A stretch of 64,000 bases of DNA, from NCBI GenBank assembly GCA_964035575.1, contig OZ037838.1, forward strand, positions 1,054,001 to 1,118,000. The letters are read 5' to 3'. This stretch comes from Rhynchopus sp. YZ270_cl-10. Taxonomy: Eukaryota > Euglenozoa > Diplonemea > Diplonemida > Diplonemidae. The notes beneath the pieces are model-generated. The model saw only the letters and a program-made list of their open reading frames with translations. It made no database searches and was not told the origin of the DNA. Numbering within the stretch: position 1 is the stretch's first letter; each line of letters starts with the position of its first letter. Below, piece after piece: positions 29,230 through 39,472 of the stretch. Made by a program: the position numbers and the translations under genes.

Positions 29230-29725
29230 AGGGGTGGTCATTGAAAGTTCTCAAATTCAGGACGACTGACGTCTATTTTTAAAAACCAGAGAGAGTTGGA
29301 AATGGTGAAGTAATCGTTCTTTTGAATGTGTGAAGTTTTAGGGCAGTGCCTGCGTCCCAGAAGCGTTTGCACAATCAACGTCATTTTAGGTTTGGTAAAA
29401 ATTGACGGACATTGATCGATGAGATCGAAGGTCTCCCCTGTATCAATTACTTTACAATATTACGCTAAAGTGGTCCATATTTTTTCAAAAAAAGACGGTA
29501 TATGAAATAATATGACATTTTCTCTATTTTGCAGATCGCAGTGACTATTTTTGTCCCCCTGCTGACACGATGTAAAAGCCTAGGTGTCCCGCTTCCGATC
29601 AACTATGTCCTTGTCCAGGTATGTGCCGAACAGAGTTTCTGACATGAATATTTTTTTCCAGCGCATGCGTCCGACGATGAACGGTGAGGCGTTCGCACTT
29701 TCAACTTCTCTTTTTTTTTTTTTAA
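29230..29725. other. Spacer with short dispersed motifs
   Basis: It contains 'cagtgcctgcgtcccagaag' at about 29344, repeated at 59890 and 60863, and 'gatgaacggtgaggcgttcg' at about 29676, repeated near 31827 and followed by 'tttcaacttctctttt'. No gene is seen. Confidence 0.5.
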
Positions 29726-31085
29726 CCCTTTAGCCCCCAGCTGGACATATATGTCCAAGCAAATCCCAACGAGCAATGGGAAAAGTTCTACTCATTTTCG
29801 TAAAAATATTTTTTATATTTTGAAAGATTTTGCGCCGATCTTTCAAAAGAAGCAAGAATCAAAAAGTTTTGTGCATCGGGTATATCTTTGGATGCTGGAG
29901 GGAAGGCGGGACTGCCACAGAAAATCATGTTTTTTGACCAACACCCCCTGAAATATCCCTCCTAATACCACTAGGCTATTAATGGAGTTCTACTCATTTT
30001 CAGAAAAACATTTTTTTATATTTTGAAAGATTTTTCACCGATCTTTCAAAATACGCCATCTAAGAACACTTTTATGCATCTGGGTTTTCCTTGGATGCCG
30101 GGGAGCGTGAAAAAGTACGGGAAAAAGTCACTTTTCCAGAGCCTCCATGTGATCAAAAATTTTCTACTCGTTTTCGTGGAAACACTTTTTTTGTGTGGAA
30201 AGATTTCGTTCGCATCTTTCAAAATACGCAAAAATCGAAAACTTTTATGCATCTGTGATATCCTCGGATTTTGGTGAGATTTTACCACCAAAATCATGAT
30301 TTTTAACGTTGCTAAGGTCGCAAGGCTAGTAGGGTTGATAAGTAGGGTTCTACTCATTTTCGTGAAAAGATTTTTACATTTTTGGAAAGATTTGATGTCA
30401 AATCTGTCAAAAGAAGCAAGAATCGAAAACTTTTGTGCATCTGAGTGCACTTTGGAAGTCCGTGAGAACCACCACCAAAATCACTGTTTTTTCTGCCTTA
30501 TTCCCACCCAGAACACACTATAAGCCGGGTTTTCACTATTTTTTCGTATTTTAGAGTGCTTTTTTTGTGAATTTTCGGCACACAGGGTCGTTCTGACCCG
30601 TTCTGGGGGTGTTTCGGACCTGTAGATGCCAAAAAACGTGAAAAAAATCGCATTTTTACGTGTGTAATGGTGTTTCAGTGTAAATCGTTAGGGAAATCGA
30701 TTTTTAGACATGCTGCTAACAGAGCTACACTCATCTAAGTTGGGTTCTACTTGGACTTTTTGCTCGATTTTTTTTTCTTTGGAAAGATTTTGTGGCGAAT
30801 CTTTCAAATAAAGCAGTTTTTGGGCGGCAATAATTTACTAGGGTTGTCTCGGCAGGTAGAGAGAGTAAAAAATCAAAAGGTCAATTTTATGCTCACCTCA
30901 TTTTGGGGATAACATTTTTTTTCGAAAAAAAACTTTAAAAAATGGAATTGAAAGCCGTGTTCAAAATCTTTCAATTGCGGCCAGGTACGATCAAAAATTT
31001 GCATCTGGGGTCCCCTTACCGGTTGGAGAGCCCCAAAAACCAAAACTCAAAAGTGGGTCGAAAATCTGGCCTGGGGGCTAAAGGG
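29726..31085. mobile_element. piggyBac-type non-autonomous element 1
   Basis: It starts CCCTTTAGCCCCCA and ends TGGGGGCTAAAGGG, with TTAA directly outside at both ends (29722-29725, 31086-31089), the hallmark of piggyBac insertion. The interior is built of five or six imperfect units of roughly 200 bp, each with 'tctactcattttcg', 'gaaagatttt', 'gatctttcaaaa' and 'cttttgtgcatctg'. No coding capacity. It is inserted exactly in front of a hairpin-motif copy at 31089. Confidence 0.8.
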
Positions 31086-31087
31086 TT

Positions 31088-31135
31088 AAAGGTGACTGAG
31101 CACGAGAGGCTTAGGGTCATCTTATAAACTTTTCT
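31088..31135 (+). repeat. Dispersed hairpin motif, intact copy
   Basis: 'ggtgactgagcacgagaggc' then 'ttagggtcatcttataaac'. It is nearly identical to the copy at 27511. Its upstream edge was hit by the piggyBac-type element. Confidence 0.55.
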
Positions 31136-32194
31136 TTTTTTTCCTTGCGAATAATTCTTCACGTGGCATTCACAAGATCTTACCTCAGATATGGAAGAAT
31201 AACCCCGAGCTTTGCTAAGATATTGGTGGTGGGATAAATCGCCTCTTAACTAACCAACGACTCACAATCCACTCTTCTCTCCAACAGGGGCTGATATGCG
31301 TAGCCCTGCTGCTGCACGGATGAAGCAGATGAACTCTTTCGCTTCTCTTATTGAACACAATGCCATTTTTTATTTTTTTATTTTCAATGCACAGTGTGAA
31401 GCTCTAATATCTCAATACTCAAACGAACGCTCAACTTGCATTTTTTTTTTTATTGTATCAAGCATTGACGAATAGAAATGGAAAACGACGGATGCGTGCG
31501 CCTTAGCGTTTTTGTTTTCCACTAACATATCCTGTCGTTTTCTATTTTGAAGGTAGGAGGGTGAGTGTGACCTTCTACAAGATCACTCTCCCCCTCTCCC
31601 CTAAATATGCTTTCTTATTCTCGGTGGAATGGAAACGTATGTTGGTAAGGCAACCTATCTTATGCCTGAAAAAATTTGTTGGAAACATTCCACGTTTGTC
31701 GGACTATTTGGAAGCTATTTTTTCTTCGCTTCAAAGTAAACATAAAAGACATAAAGAAACCTAACGTAGCACCGGCGTAGTCGTACCCCCTTTCTTTTCG
31801 ACCATATCTTTCCTTCTCTGCATCCAATGAACGGTGAGGCATTTGCACACTTTCAACTTCTCTTTCCTTCTCCCCAAGACCCTTCAGTCCACGTACGCTG
31901 TTCTCCTCACTTCGCTTGGTGGGGAGGTTGGTACAGAAAGACAGTAGTACCAGAGATCACCTTTCGACAAGTATTTGCACGTCAGATGGCGATGGTATAG
32001 AGTGGGGTAGTATGCGGAGGGCGTGTGGGTTTTAACTATTGTGCAAAACATACGGCATAAAAGGAAAGATGGGAACACTTTTGTTGATCCCAACACCTGT
32101 GCTATCAATTTGTTGATTGCGTATGTTGAAACACCATTGTGGTTTTGGTTACGTGGTGTTCCTTCAATATCTCAATAGGTGCCTCAATAAAACA
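31136..32194. other. Spacer before the right gene cluster
   Basis: AT-rich to 31820. The motif 'aatgaacggtgaggcatttg' followed by 'cacactttcaacttctcttt' lies at 31826-31866 (compare 29676). No gene is seen. The leader before the family copy at 32195 matches none of cassettes A-C. Confidence 0.5.
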
Positions 32195-33368
32195 ATGGAT
32201 GTGACCTTTGTGCTGGAAGAGTCAGGCGTGACTGCGACAGTGGAGGTGCCGTGCGAGGCGGACGTTGCAGCGGCAAAGGAGGTTGCGTGCACGGCGCTTG
32301 CTGTCTCGCCTGCGTCTGTCGAGATGCGCATCGGCACGCAGGTGCTGGAGGGGACGTGCCGTCTGCAGGACACTGCGTTTGATGCAGGGGTGCAGGTTGT
32401 GCTTGCCCGCCCTCGCTTGGCCGACATCAAGTGTCCTGCTCAGTACAGTGTGTGCGACAATGCAACGAGGTGGATGAGCTACTTGTCACTCTCGCGTTGT
32501 GGAACGCTCTGCGTCTATCGTGACCGGTGTGGGTACGTTGGCGGTTTTGACACAGAAACCTTCGACACTGTCTTCTCGTTCAAAGTGGACAATGAAGTGC
32601 GCGGTCCGCCTGCCATCTCGCAGTGCAAGACACGCTGTTATCTGTCGTGTGGGGATTGCTCTCTCGAGGTTGCGCTTCCAGCCGGGGAGGTGCTCCGCAA
32701 AGTCGACATCTCGGTTTCATTACAGACGCATGGCAATGTCGTTGTCTCTTGCTCTGAAGACAGCGTCTCTATATATGGCGAAGACCTGACGTTGCTCCGC
32801 TCTCTCTTGCACGAAGAGCGTAAGGGTGTGGCAGTATCGGACTGTGGTGGGTGGGTGATCACCTCCAGTGAGGACGACGTACTTCTGTGGGATGTGAACA
32901 CAGGTGAAGCTGTGGTATGTATGCCGATCGAGGGGGAGGAGAGATGTTGGGCGGTGGCTCTTTCACGGTCTGCCTCTGTCTTTGCTGTGGCGGGCTGGGT
33001 GGAGGGGGAGGACGACACCACTGAGGAAAAGATCGTGCAGCTATGATTGGAGTGGTGCGGCTCTTCGCAGTGTTGATGTGGGTGGGGTTGTCTATGGCAT
33101 GGAGTTCACCCCGTGTGGGAAGTACCTTGTGGTGAGGGTGGTTGTTGCGGAATTTATGGATGATGAAGACACCTATGATCCTGATGGCTATTACTATGAG
33201 CACAATGCATACCTGCGCCAGTATGATGTAGCGACCATGTCCTGTGTGCGTGAGATGCCGCAAAAAACCGAGGATGGTGCATTTACGATATCGCCGTGTT
33301 CACGTGTTGTTGTGGTCACGCAATCAGATGGCGTCATTGTGACCCGTACTCTGGTTAGCAATGTGTGA
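32195..33368 (+). pseudogene. UBL-propeller family copy 7, frameshifted
   Basis: The first module is intact from the family start at 32195, and the propeller continues to EEKIVQL. There the usual 'cagctctatgattgg' reads 'cagctatgattgg'; two bases are missing and a stop follows at 33044-33046. The rest (YDWSGAALRSVDVGGVV ... ISPCSRVVVVTQSDG) is open in another frame to 33368 and ends TRTLVSNV rather than HLYPHN. It shares FSFKVDNEVRG with the copy at 7272 and SVCDN with that at 8636. The blade-5 loop is long and acidic (VEGEDDTTEE). Confidence 0.8.
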
Positions 33369-33453
33369 GGCGGTGGTAGGGAAGTGGATGAGAGGAAGAA
33401 TGGTGATCAATATATCCCAGGGTCCCAGCTACCCACGTCATACGCTGTGTGTT

Positions 33454-34248
33454 TTCAACTTACCTTCCTTCACCCCCCTGTAAGGGCAACCGTAGGTGAA
33501 GTAAGGTATAGTATTGAAATCGATGTGGGGGGGGAGTAAAGGGTCAATTTTACAAAACCAGATTTTGAGGAAAATTTTAGCCGAAAATGGGCCCCACGTA
33601 TAAGCAACCGGGCTCATATTTCTCAAAATTTAAGTGGTCAAAAAATTGTCCAATTTTCGAGATTGACCCCACCACTGCACGGGCGGAGCCCAAAAATGCA
33701 AATAAGGACCCTTTTTAATTTTCAACTTACCTTCCTTCACCCCCCTGTAAGGGCAACCGTAGGTGAAGTAAGGTATAGTATTGAAATCGATGTGGGGGGG
33801 GGAGTAAAGGGTCAATTTTACAAAACCAGATTTTGAGGAAAATTTTAGCCGAAAATGGGCCCCACGTATAAGCAACCGGGCTCATATTTCTCAAAATTTA
33901 AGTGGTCAAAAAATTGTCCAATTTTCGAGATTGACCCCACCACTGCACGGGCGGAGCCCAAAAATGCAAATAAGGACCCTTTTCAACTTACCTTCCTTCA
34001 CCCCCCTGTAAGGGCAACCGTAGGTGAAGTAAGGTATAGTATTGAAATCGATGTGGGGGGGGAGTAAAGGGTCAATTTTACAAAACCAGATTTTGAGGAA
34101 AATTTTAGCCGAAAATGGGCCCCACGTATAAGCAACCGGGCTCATATTTCTCAAAATTTAAGTGGTCAAAAAATTGTCCAATTTTCGAGATTGACCCCAC
34201 CACTGCACGGGCGGAGCCCAAAAATGCAAATAAGGACCCTTTTTAATT
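33454..34248. repeat. Three tandem copies of a 261-267-bp unit
   Basis: Units start at 33454, 33721 and 33982 with 'ttcaacttaccttccttcac' and end 'gcaaataaggaccc'. They are nearly identical, so the expansion is recent. Part of the unit ('ccaattttcgagattgaccc') recurs inverted at 11590-11630 inside the 3.85-kb element, and its start recurs near 61543-61600. They contain small palindromic segments only, no gene. Confidence 0.9.
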
Positions 34249-35012
34249 TGTTCTCTTGAAATGTGTAATTTCATGTTTTCGCGAAAAAAATAACAACTGA
34301 TCCTACAAGGGTTGAAAACAACAATAACAACAAGGACAAGTAATTGCTAAGAAAAAACGGGGTGTGCTGTGGAAAACTCCGCGCGATTTTCAAAACCACC
34401 GTAGCATCCTGGCGATTTGCTGGAGGTGCTGATGCTCCTGGTGTGATCGATGTGTTGTAGTCTGTGCATTCTGTGTTCCTTCCACACTGCTCCAACGACG
34501 ACGACAATGTGGGGAGCCTGTGGACAAAAACGAGCTGGACCACGCCGAGCCTGCCGAGCCGACGTCCAACAACGCTCTCGAGCGGATGGTGCTGGACGAA
34601 GAGGACAGCCCCCCTTCTTGAACGTTTCAGATGCTGGCGTCCCAGTGGGTCTGGCAGCGTACGAAGAGCGTTAGGATACCTGCAGAAGAGCAGAATGCTG
34701 GGCGTGTTGTAGATTATTTCTACAGGATGGAGTTCCACATCACACCCCGTTTTTTTTCCGATAGCAATTACTTGTTTTTTTATATTTTTATTCTTCACAC
34801 CCACGTCCCACCCTTTGCATGAGCTCGACTAAGATGTGTTTTAGCACGTTTCAACTACTCTTTTCTTGAAAACGTCCAGAAATGGATGTCAAAGAGGAGA
34901 AAAACTCTTAGCCTGAAGTACATAAATGAGGTGAGTGCACAACAGAACGGGAATAAACAAAAACTCTCAGACGTTTGAATCATTTCCCACCACAAAGTAT
35001 TTGTCCTATTAA
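34249..35012. other. Spacer with an uncertain coding remnant
   Basis: On the + strand, 34530-34620 reads KNELDHAEPAEPTSNNALER then MVLDEEDSPPS and a stop, which looks like a protein C terminus but has no start. On the - strand, 34271-34804 is open for 177 residues with a hydrophobic end. Neither is convincing. The motif 'atgagctcgactaagatgtg' with 'cacgtttcaactactctttt' lies at 34818-34862 and is repeated at 45450-45495. Confidence 0.3.
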
Positions 35013-36015
35013 CCCTTTATGGACCACGACCGATTTTTTCGATTTGCTAGGATCTTCTCTCCCATAGGTAAAATGAGATCCGATGCATATTTTTGATCGT
35101 ACCTGGCCGCAATTGAAAGATTTTGAGCAGATCTTTCAAATGGAGCAGAAATCGAAATAAAATGAGAAAAATGGAAAATTGAAAATTGAGGAGAGCTGAT
35201 ATTTTTTTCTGAAAATTTTGAAGAAAAAAATTATTCCGGTTGCGCACCTGTTTTTTCGGTTTTCGAAAATGGCTTTATTTGAAAGATCGGTTCAAAATCT
35301 TTCAAAAGAAAAAAAAATCGATCAAAAAGTCCTAGTAGATAATGTCTCACTGCATGGAGAGAAGGTACCAACCAACTATATATACCGTAATTGTACAGAG
35401 GTAGGACAGTACAAAAGTTGGGGCTTTTGGGACTTTTGGCCAACTTGGCCTGGTGCTGAACAAAGGTGAACGCCGCATCCCCCGCACATGTAATCTGTTT
35501 TCAGACGCCTGTTTCCCAAGCAAGAAGAAGTTGTCGACCAACACCCTCCTGCCAGTGTCTCTGTACCTTGACCGTGTTGATATAGATTTTCTGTACAATG
35601 TCCCTCAAAAGACAAAATGCAATAAATACACGGAGAAGAGGCACATCCAGTTCAGGGTCAGGAACTGCAACTACGCGTGTTACTTTGCCCAGTCGCGGGT
35701 ATTTTCCATTATTTTAGTTTCGTTCTGAAGACCGTACAAAATGGTTCCCTGCACACCAAAGTTTGAATCCTCTGATGACTCAAGCGCGTCAGAATGGTAC
35801 ATTATTCCCAAAAAATGACCCAAAATACCCTATTATGTGATAATGCCGGGTGTGGATGAGAGGGGATGAGAGCGTCAAAAAAAATCGAATCTTGCGTCTT
35901 TTGAAAGATTTCGCACAAAATCTTCTCATTTAAAAAAAAAATCTTCAAAAAGTCCTAGTGGAAGCCAATTTAGGTGGTTGCGTGGACATATATGTCCCCT
36001 CTGGTCCTTAAAGGG
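35013..36015. mobile_element. piggyBac-type element 2 with possible transposase remnant
   Basis: It starts CCCTTTATGGACCA and ends TGGTCCTTAAAGGG (arms imperfect), with TTAA outside both ends (35009-35012, 36016-36019). The interior shares 'gatctttcaaa' and 'tatatgtccc' parts with element 1. On the - strand near 35450-35515 one frame reads RRLKTDYMCGGCGVHLCS, which resembles the Cys-rich C terminus of piggyBac transposases. This suggests derivation from a coding element. That link is inference from a short motif. Confidence 0.75.
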
Positions 36016-36119
36016 TTAAAAAAAAACCCCCCTCAAGACCCTCAAAACACCCCCCAAGAAACTCCCTTTTCAGCCCTGTTGCTGCTTTTCTCTTATTTCT
36101 GCCTGCCACAGGTCGTCCA

Positions 36120-36260
36120 CCTCGCTCACTATATCGCGCCTTCACGGTCTCTACCTGGGCAGTCGTGTCTAGCGTTGTCATGTTTGTTTGTAGCACACAA
36201 GTAAGAAGAGAGACTCTAGGTCTCATTGGCGTTTGTGCTCAAGAGTTGTGTTGTTCTGCT
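36120..36260 (+). pseudogene. Propeller gene fragment in the leader region of copy 8
   Basis: 'cgccttcacggtctctacct' and the following 'gggcagtcgtgtctagcgtt' match 39095-39215, upstream of the copy at 39473. There the frame still reads as a blade-4/5 piece. The same decayed fragment therefore precedes two family genes. Confidence 0.55.
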
Positions 36261-36278
36261 TGTGTGTTGCCGTTGTTA

Positions 36279-36356
36279 ACCCACCAACCTTCTTATTTGT
36301 CGTTGCGAAGTTACCCCACCAACCATCACATCAAACACAACAGACCCCTTAACAAT
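36279..36356 (+). promoter_or_regulatory. Upstream cassette C, copy 2
   Basis: Nearly identical to 8548-8635 and 39390-39472, ending 'acagaccccttaacaat' directly before the ATG. Confidence 0.5.
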
Positions 36357-37526
36357 ATGATGGATGTGACCTTTGTGCTGGAAGAGTCAGGCGTGACTGC
36401 GACAGTGGAGGTGCCGTGCGAGGCGAACGTTGCAGCGGCAAAGGAGGTTGCGTGCACGGCGCTTGCTGTCTCGCCTGCGTCTGTCGAGATGCGCATCGGC
36501 ACGCAGGTGCTGGAGGGGACGTGCCGTCTGCAAGACACTGCGTTTGGCGCAGGGGTGCAGGTTGTGCTTACCCGCCCTCGCTTTGCCGACATCAAGTGTC
36601 CTGCTGAGTACGATACACAGGGCACCTTGCAAAATTTCTCACTGTCTCCTTGTGGAACGCTCTGCCTCGTTGTCGTGGCTGTCGATGCACGTATTGCCTG
36701 TGTAGGCTTCGACACAGAAACCTTCAACACTGCCTTCGAGTTTGACTTCGGACGTAATTGCCTCGGAGCACCTGCCATCCTGACTGCCATTTCGCAGTGC
36801 AAGACACTCTGCTACGTGGCGTGTGTGGATCACCTTCTCGAGCTTGCGCTTCCGGGGTGGGGAGGTGCTCCGCAAAGTTACAAGACCCTCGACAGCAGTG
36901 TTTGCCCGCGGTGGTGTTGTTGTCTCGCCGGCATAGACGGCGTCTCTGTGTATGACGAAGACCTGACGTTGCTCCGCTCTCTCTCGCACGAAGGGTGCCG
37001 CAGCATTTATGGAGCGGCAGTGTCGGACTGTGGTGGGTGGGTGATCACCTCCTCCGAGAAGAACACACGTCTGTGGGATGTGAACACAGGTGAAGCTGTG
37101 GCATGTGTGGAAAGCATGCCTCCGCGAGCGTGGGAGTTAAAGCTAGCGCTTTCACGGTCTGCCTCTGTCTTTGCTGTGGGTTGCAATCAAGAAGTGCAGC
37201 TCTATCATTGGAGTGGTGCGGCTCTTGGCAACATTAAAAAGCCGTCTCGCAAGTACCTTCTCGATGGCGTGCAGTTCACTCCCTGTGGGAAGTACGTCAT
37301 CGTTGACTTTAGGAAAGCATCAAGGTCTGAGGACGAAACTTTCCTCCTCCAACAGTATGATCTGGCGACCATGTCCTGTGTGAGTGTGATACGAAAATGC
37401 TGGAGTGAGTTTGTGATATCACCGTGTTCACGTGTGGTTATGTACGAGTCAGGAGAAAGTGCCGCCCTTGTGACGAGGCATCTGTACCCACTACTTCAAG
37501 CCAGCAGGAAACGCCGCAGGAAGTGA
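36357..37526 (+). CDS. UBL-propeller family protein 8, with a compensated frameshift
   Basis: 389 residues from the family start at 36357 (the frame is open further upstream to 36165). Module 1 has EANV and FGAGV variants. Between about 36855 and 36935 the protein reads WGGAPQSYKTLDSSVCPRW and so on, instead of GGEVLRKVD ... FACGGVVVS. An extra G in 'ccggggtgggg' shifts the frame, and a missing base near 'gtctcgccggcatagac' restores it. About 26 residues covering blade 3 are thus out of frame, but the gene stays open. The tail reads HLYPLLQASRKRRRK, a basic end not seen in other copies. The segment FDTETFNTAFEFDFGRNC is shared with the copy at 39473. Confidence 0.8.
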   Translation: MMDVTFVLEESGVTATVEVPCEANVAAAKEVACTALAVSPASVEMRIGTQVLEGTCRLQDTAFGAGVQVVLTRPRFADIKCPAEYDTQGTLQNFSLSPCGTLCLVVVAVDARIACVGFDTETFNTAFEFDFGRNCLGAPAILTAISQCKTLCYVACVDHLLELALPGWGGAPQSYKTLDSSVCPRWCCCLAGIDGVSVYDEDLTLLRSLSHEGCRSIYGAAVSDCGGWVITSSEKNTRLWDVNTGEAVACVESMPPRAWELKLALSRSASVFAVGCNQEVQLYHWSGAALGNIKKPSRKYLLDGVQFTPCGKYVIVDFRKASRSEDETFLLQQYDLATMSCVSVIRKCWSEFVISPCSRVVMYESGESAALVTRHLYPLLQASRKRRRK

Positions 37527-37690
37527 CGTCCTTGTGACACGACATCTGTACCCCTACTGAGTGATGCAGTCCACCCTGTGTGGGAAGTACCTCCTCGCTG
37601 TCGCTGAGTACTGCGGTGTGTTGCTGTCGTGCGTTGCATCAGTATTTGCGTTGCACCCTCGACCTACTAGCCTGTGAGGGAATTCATTTT
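37527..37690 (+). pseudogene. Scrambled 3' fragments of family genes
   Basis: Right after copy 8 there is a second tail ('gacatctgtacccctactga') and then a blade-6 fragment, 'accctgtgtgggaagtacct', with decayed continuation to 'cctactagcctgtgag'. These are remnants of one or more further family copies. Confidence 0.55.
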
Positions 37691-37867
37691 CAGATATTTT
37701 GAGGATAACGACCACACCACCCTTTACCTCTCTTTTTCACTTTTGCTTTGTTAAAACCCTCTTCTGTTGGTGGAAACTACAGACACAACGAAACCATCAC
37801 AAACACACGAAACAACCCACACCTCATCTCCTTCCTAGCAGAGGTGGAACAAGAAGAAGACAAAACA

Positions 37868-38971
37868 ATGGATGTGACCTTTGTGCTGGAAGAGTCGGGC
37901 GTGACTGCGACAGTGGAGGTGCCGTGCGAGGCGAACGTTGCAGCGGCAAAGGAGGTTGCGTGCACGGCGCTTGCTGTCTCGCCTGCGTCTGTCGAGATGC
38001 GCATCGGCACGCAGGTGCTGGAGGGGACGTGCCGTCTGCAGGACACTGCGTTTGATGCAGGGGTGCAGGTTGTGCTTGCCTGCCCTCGCTTGGCCGACAT
38101 CAAGTGTCCTGCTGACTGCATTGTCGACCGGAATGTTCGTTACGTGTCGCTCTCGCGTTGTGGGTCACTCTGTATCTTCTATTGTGGTGGCGATGTGAGT
38201 GCTGTCGACACAGAAACCTTCGACACCGTCTTCTCGTTCAATGTGGAGGATGCTGATCCCAGCGTCCCTGCCATCTCGCAGTGCAAGACACGCTGCTACC
38301 TGATGAGTCGGCAGAGAGACTGTTTTCTTGAGGTTGCGCTTCCGGGTGGGGAGGTGGTCCGCAAAGTCGATGGCACCTCGCTGTCAGTGTTCGCGTGTGG
38401 CAGTGTAGTTGTCTCCCAAGGCAAAGACGGTGTCTCTGTGTATGACGAAGACCTGACGTTGCTCCGCTTTCTCTCGCACGAAGGGTGCAGGCGTGTGGCA
38501 CTGTCGGACTGTGGTGGGTGGGTGATCAGCTTTTCCGAAGTCGACAACAACGCACGAGTGTGGGATGTTGAGACAGGTGAAGCCGTCATATGCGTGACGA
38601 GAGTGCCAGGGGAGCGGTGCGTGGCACTTTCAAGTTCTGCCTCTGTCTTTGCTGTGGTGAGCTCCAACAGAGTGCAGCTCTATGATTGGAGTGGTATGGT
38701 TTTTGGCAGTATTCAAATTTGTGGTGTTGTCTCGTACATGCAGTTCACCCCATGCGGGAAGTACCTTGTAGTGAAGGTTGACGATGTGATTCATTCCGAA
38801 GGGCGTGTGGTTCGCACAATACACCAGTATGATGTTGAGACTCTATCCTGTGTGCGTGTGTTCACGGACGTTGCTGGGGTGTCGTTTGCGTTGTCGCCGT
38901 GTTCACGTGTGGTTGTGTTTGGGTCTTACCACTATGTTGTAACAAGACATCTGTACCCGCACAACGAGTGA
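37868..38971 (+). CDS. UBL-propeller family protein 9
   Basis: 367 residues. Module 1 has EANV and ends VVLACPRLADIKCPADC. Then IVDRNVRYVSLSRCGSLC follows, and seven blade cores, several more diverged than in other copies: WVISFSEVDNNARVWDVETG, LSSSASVFAVV, LYDWSGMVFGSIQI. It ends RHLYPHNE. The leader is unlike cassettes A-C, with an 'aaaacaATGG' start context. Confidence 0.85.
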   Translation: MDVTFVLEESGVTATVEVPCEANVAAAKEVACTALAVSPASVEMRIGTQVLEGTCRLQDTAFDAGVQVVLACPRLADIKCPADCIVDRNVRYVSLSRCGSLCIFYCGGDVSAVDTETFDTVFSFNVEDADPSVPAISQCKTRCYLMSRQRDCFLEVALPGGEVVRKVDGTSLSVFACGSVVVSQGKDGVSVYDEDLTLLRFLSHEGCRRVALSDCGGWVISFSEVDNNARVWDVETGEAVICVTRVPGERCVALSSSASVFAVVSSNRVQLYDWSGMVFGSIQICGVVSYMQFTPCGKYLVVKVDDVIHSEGRVVRTIHQYDVETLSCVRVFTDVAGVSFALSPCSRVVVFGSYHYVVTRHLYPHNE

Positions 38972-39039
38972 TGTTTTTGTTTATATTTTTGTAAAGGCCA
39001 CCGCTTCTTCTTCTTCTTCTTGATGGTTTGTCATGCAAG

Positions 39040-39230
39040 GCATCGTCGACATCACAGGTGTTGCTGTGGCATGTATGCTGGTGGAGGGGTTGAATGTCGC
39101 GCTTGTGCGGTCTCTGCCTGGGCAGTCGTGTCTAGCGTTGTCATGTTTGTCTGTTGCACACAAGTAAGAAGAGAGACTCCAGGTCTCATTGGCGCTTGTT
39201 TTTCAAGAGTTTGTGTGTTGTTCTGCTCTT
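39040..39230 (+). pseudogene. Propeller gene fragment upstream of copy 10
   Basis: The frame reads TGVAVACMLVEGLNVALVRS and on to LPGQSC, matching the TGEAVACVP...VALSRSAS part of blades 4-5. It is followed by a block shared with 36149-36260. No start or stop in register. Confidence 0.6.
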
Positions 39231-39389
39231 GTGAGTTGCTGTTAAAAGGAAACACAAACCTGCCTTCGAGCGGTTGTGCGCCTTCCCAGTTCACCACAGT
39301 ACGGGCAAGCCACGAGGTTTCTTTTCACCTCCTATGTATTTTCCGCAAGGTAATCTTTAAATTGCTTGCTTTGTCAGAGTTTGTTGAAA

Positions 39390-39472
39390 CGCGTATTTAA
39401 CCCGCCAACCTTCTTATTTGTCGTTGCGAAGTGACCCCACCAACCATCAAACACAACAGACCCCTTAACAAT
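39390..39472 (+). promoter_or_regulatory. Upstream cassette C, copy 3
   Basis: It matches 8548-8635 and 36279-36356, with a small deletion in 'accatcacatcaaac'. The outer part 'gcgtatttaaccc' is shared with the leader at 8548. Confidence 0.5.

Noticed and set aside
34271-34804. 177-residue minus-strand frame with a hydrophobic end
   Set aside because: No start context, domain or conserved relative; it overlaps an equally weak + strand remnant.
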